Shown one piece after another: positions 7,508-8,967 of a stretch of DNA of 8,967 nt. The stretch is taken from contig JAAURZ010000062.1 of the NCBI GenBank assembly GCA_012031955.1, positions 1-8,967 of the forward strand. The letters run 5' to 3'. Made by a program: the position numbers and the translations under genes. Position 1 is the stretch's first letter, and every line of letters begins with the position of its first letter. Origin of the DNA: Bacteroidia bacterium. GTDB lineage: Bacteria; Bacteroidota; Bacteroidia; Cytophagales; Cyclobacteriaceae. The notes beneath the pieces were generated by a model. That model saw only the letters and a program-made list of their open reading frames with translations, did not search any database and was not told the DNA's origin.

Positions 7508-7912
7508 AAGAGATGGAATTTTATGTGGAACATAGCCCTGGAACACATGGCGACAGAGAAGGGAAACGGTGATGAGGACACGTATTTCATAGGCGAACAA
7601 ATTTCGTAGAAGACCGTGACCGGAAAGGGAAATGAATGTACTCAATTCGAAAGAAAAAATCCATCCTTTTTCCAGCTCTTTCGGCGCCTGCTTGTCAATT
7701 GTAGCGAAAGCGCCACAGCACGCGGTTGACAAGCATCAGCGGGAAGGCTGAAAGTTATCAGTCGTTGCTGTCTCTACTTTGCCGGGTTCAGAAGGAGGTT
7801 GCGTATATTGGTACCTTCGATCACATGTCAAATACGATTTGCCTGGAGCCGGGACAAACTCCCGATCCTGCAGAGGTGACAACACACAATCCAATAACTC
7901 AAACCCCAGTAT
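7508..7912. other. Gene-free divergent region between the EF-G paralogue and the DUF1059 gene
   Basis: These 405 bp hold no ORF I would call a gene; open frames here are tails of neighbouring frames. For the minus-strand EF-G gene I see only 7/8 matches to TAnnTTTG (at 7606-7599 and 7703-7696) without a TTG at the right distance. For the plus-strand DUF1059 gene the best guess is TTG (7808-7810), 23 nt and ACGATTTG, which is weak. A perfect AAGGAGG stands at 7792-7798 without a convincing gene behind it. A 5-bp TCAGC/GCTGA stem lies at about 7736-7751. The region is long for this compact window, so the EF-G gene may have a long leader or regulator sites that cannot be read by eye. Confidence 0.5.
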
Positions 7913-8152
7913 ATGAAAACGATGACATGCAGACAGCTGGGAGGCGCTTGCGACCTGCCGTTTGTAGCCAGTACTTTCGACGAGATCGCAGCTTTAAGTC
8001 ACAAGCATGGTGCGGCCATGCTGCAGCAAGGCGACAAGCCGCACATGGAAGCCATGAACAAAATGCGCGAGCTGATGCAGGCACCCGGCGGCATGCAAAA
8101 GTGGATGGAAGAAAGGCGCAGTGAATTCGACGCCTTGCCCAGCAACTTGTGA
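7913..8152 (+). CDS. DUF1059 family small protein
   Basis: This 79-residue soluble protein begins MKTMTCRQLGGACD and has two cysteines (C6, C13) in the N-terminal motif typical of DUF1059, followed by FDEIAALSHKHGAAML, GDKPHMEAMNKM and a C-terminal helix ending EFDALPSNL. Members are small proteins of unknown function; the cysteines and histidines have led some to be labelled metal-binding, which is not shown here. The length and the FDALP ending are normal for the longer family members. The ATG at 7913 is chosen over the in-frame ATG at 7922 because MKTMTC is the family's usual start. No Shine-Dalgarno precedes it; the upstream bases are A-rich, as is common in Bacteroidota. The gene stands alone, divergent from the EF-G paralogue and convergent with the DUF4932 gene, with a candidate terminator about 110 bp downstream. 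Confidence 0.82.
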   Translation: MKTMTCRQLGGACDLPFVASTFDEIAALSHKHGAAMLQQGDKPHMEAMNKMRELMQAPGGMQKWMEERRSEFDALPSNL

Positions 8153-8228
8153 GACTTGCTTATAGTGTATTGCAACGGTGCAAATGCCAGCGGGTTGAAA
8201 TTCAATCTGCGGAAACTGTCATAACTCG

Positions 8229-8244
8229 CCGCAAATATCTGCGG
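8229..8244. other. Short inverted repeat downstream of the DUF1059 gene
   Basis: CCGCA and TGCGG form a perfect 5-bp stem around a 6-nt loop. No T tract follows on either strand, so it is not a standard terminator. It may be an mRNA 3'-end structure of the DUF1059 transcript or chance. Confidence 0.25.
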
Positions 8245-8261
8245 AGAAAGAGATTATCGAC

Positions 8262-8295
8262 AGCAGGATCAGTGGTGGCTGCTATTTTTGTTTTT
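8262..8295 (+). terminator. Candidate intrinsic terminator for the DUF1059 gene
   Basis: AGCAG (8262-8266) pairs with CTGCT (8279-8283) around a 12-nt loop and is followed by A-TTTTT-G-TTTTT (8284-8295). The T-rich tail supports termination on the plus strand; the 5-bp stem is short. The rest of the 279-bp gap (8153-8431) contains no gene that I can see. Confidence 0.4.
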
Positions 8296-8401
8296 GATAA
8301 GCATCATATAGTTGCCTCTCCATCTATATATTCAATCGATCCGTACATTCTTTCGAGTTGAAATTTATTCGTTTGCACTCGGCTTGATCTAAGTTTTCGC
8401 A

Positions 8402-8428
8402 ATAGCTGAGAAATCCGGATTTTGCTAT
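8402..8428 (-). terminator. Nested palindrome just after the DUF4932 stop, possible transcript-end hairpin
   Basis: ATAGC (8402-8406) and GCTAT (8424-8428) enclose a perfect 12-bp palindrome AAATCCGGATTT (8411-8422). The structure begins 3 nt after the minus-strand stop at 8434-8432. No T tract follows on the minus strand, so termination is only a guess from position. Confidence 0.25.
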
Positions 8429-8431
8429 CGA

Positions 8432-8967
8432 TCAGCCCTTCTCAAAGTGAGTTTTTAAACTGTGCAGCAACACCGGAAAATAATCAGCAAAGTTGGCGTA
8501 CTGATCACGCCCGTAATATTGCTGATCGATCAGGGGCATGATCACAAGCGACAGTTTGTAGAATTCTCCAGCTTGTAATCTTTCATTTCATCTTCTTCCG
8601 TGATTACACCTGTTTTAATACGCAGCAAGCTTGTCACCGCCTGCGTGACATTCTCATTCAGATACATACTCCATCCCATTTTACCTCCCATCTTCTGCAT
8701 CACCGCGTCACCGTCAAAAATGAATTTAAGATCGGCAATGGTCTTTTTCTTGCTATCGAACAATTTGTCGAGATAAGCATGTCCCATTTCATGCCAGACG
8801 AGCTGATTAGCAAACCCAGGATTGTAAAAATCAGGCTGCAGCCGGGAATCTGCCTGGGATTGCCCGATGTTACGATAAGCAACCATGATCAACGTGTGGT
8901 TTCGGAATCTCGGATTGATGACGCCAAGGTCCGGCACGCAATACGTCCCGCAGTTTAGTCCTCCCAG
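8432..8967 (-). CDS. DUF4932 zinc-metallopeptidase-like protein, C-terminal part, frameshifted, 5' end outside window
   Basis: About 178 residues are visible; the frame is open at the window edge (LGGLNCGTYCVPDLGVINPR), so the true start lies beyond 8967 and the GTG at 8937 is not a real start. The motif VWHEMGHAYLDKLF (about 8800-8758) contains HExxH, the zinc and catalytic site of metallopeptidases. YLNENVTQAV further on may supply a third, glutamate ligand as in gluzincins; this is inferred. These features fit DUF4932, a Bacteroidota family of uncharacterised, often secreted proteins. As sequenced, the frame runs into a TGA at 8544-8542. Adding one G in the coding strand near 8566 (GAGAATTC to GAGGAATTC) gives KLEEFYKLSLVIMPLIDQQ and then YYGRDQYANFADYFPVLL, ending at TGA 8434-8432. 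The gene converges on the DUF1059 gene. Substrate and location cannot be told, because the N-terminus is missing. Confidence 0.78.

Noticed and set aside
7508..7732. N-terminal extension of the EF-G paralogue to 7732
   Set aside because: EF-G proteins begin close to the P-loop; the extension has no motif and MKVYDEKHLKNIVLLG is a natural start.
7726..8124. Plus-strand open frame of 132 codons overlapping the DUF1059 gene
   Set aside because: The overlapping frame 7913-8152 matches DUF1059; the longer frame has Arg/Ala-rich out-of-frame character.
1..8967. tRNA or rRNA genes, CRISPR array, insertion sequence or integrase
   Set aside because: No tRNA-like cloverleaf, regularly spaced repeats, transposase motifs or terminal inverted repeats were seen by eye on either strand.

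Overview
The window looks like a chromosomal segment of a Bacteroidota (Bacteroidetes) bacterium, most likely of the Cytophagales/Chitinophagales type. The evidence is the gene content: a NamZ-type DUF1343 muramidase, a LolC/E-like permease that begins NLPFFISRR, an EF-G2-type elongation factor paralogue, DUF4932 and DUF1059. In addition, three promoter candidates fit the Bacteroidetes consensus (TTG about 19 nt upstream of TAnnTTTG), two of them with a perfect -7 box. Nothing points to a phage, plasmid, transposon or CRISPR locus.

Layout, left to right. A small four-helix membrane protein (19-624, +) converges on endonuclease III (nth, 621-1256, -); their stop codons overlap in one CTAG. nth is translationally coupled (TAATG) to the upstream muramidase gene namZ (1256-2473, -). 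namZ diverges from a LolC/E-type ABC transporter permease (about 2543-3761, +). A conserved-looking protein of unknown function follows (3865-4461, +) with its own promoter candidate. It converges on a family 2 glycosyltransferase of the polyprenyl/dolichyl-phosphate mannose synthase type (4473-5233, -), which has a near-perfect promoter. Upstream of that, also on the minus strand, lies an EF-G paralogue (5382-7507, -). A 405-bp gene-free divergent region separates it from a small DUF1059 protein (7913-8152, +) with a candidate terminator. The window ends inside a DUF4932 zinc-metallopeptidase-like gene (8432-8967, -, 5' end outside).

Five of the nine protein genes are interrupted as sequenced. 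In each case adding or removing a single base, mostly in an A/T homopolymer, restores a continuous protein with the expected family motifs. I read these as uncorrected sequencing or assembly errors rather than real gene decay, and I give composite coordinates for the repaired genes.

The genes are mostly housekeeping: cell-wall recycling, DNA repair, lipoprotein sorting, glycolipid precursor synthesis and translation. They do not form one pathway. The most interesting gene is the EF-G paralogue. Its GTPase domain lacks the catalytic histidine (DTPGF instead of DTPGH) and has NQLD in place of NKxD, as expected for the Bacteroidota EF-G2 group thought to translocate without normal GTP hydrolysis. 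I found no clearly new multi-gene system.
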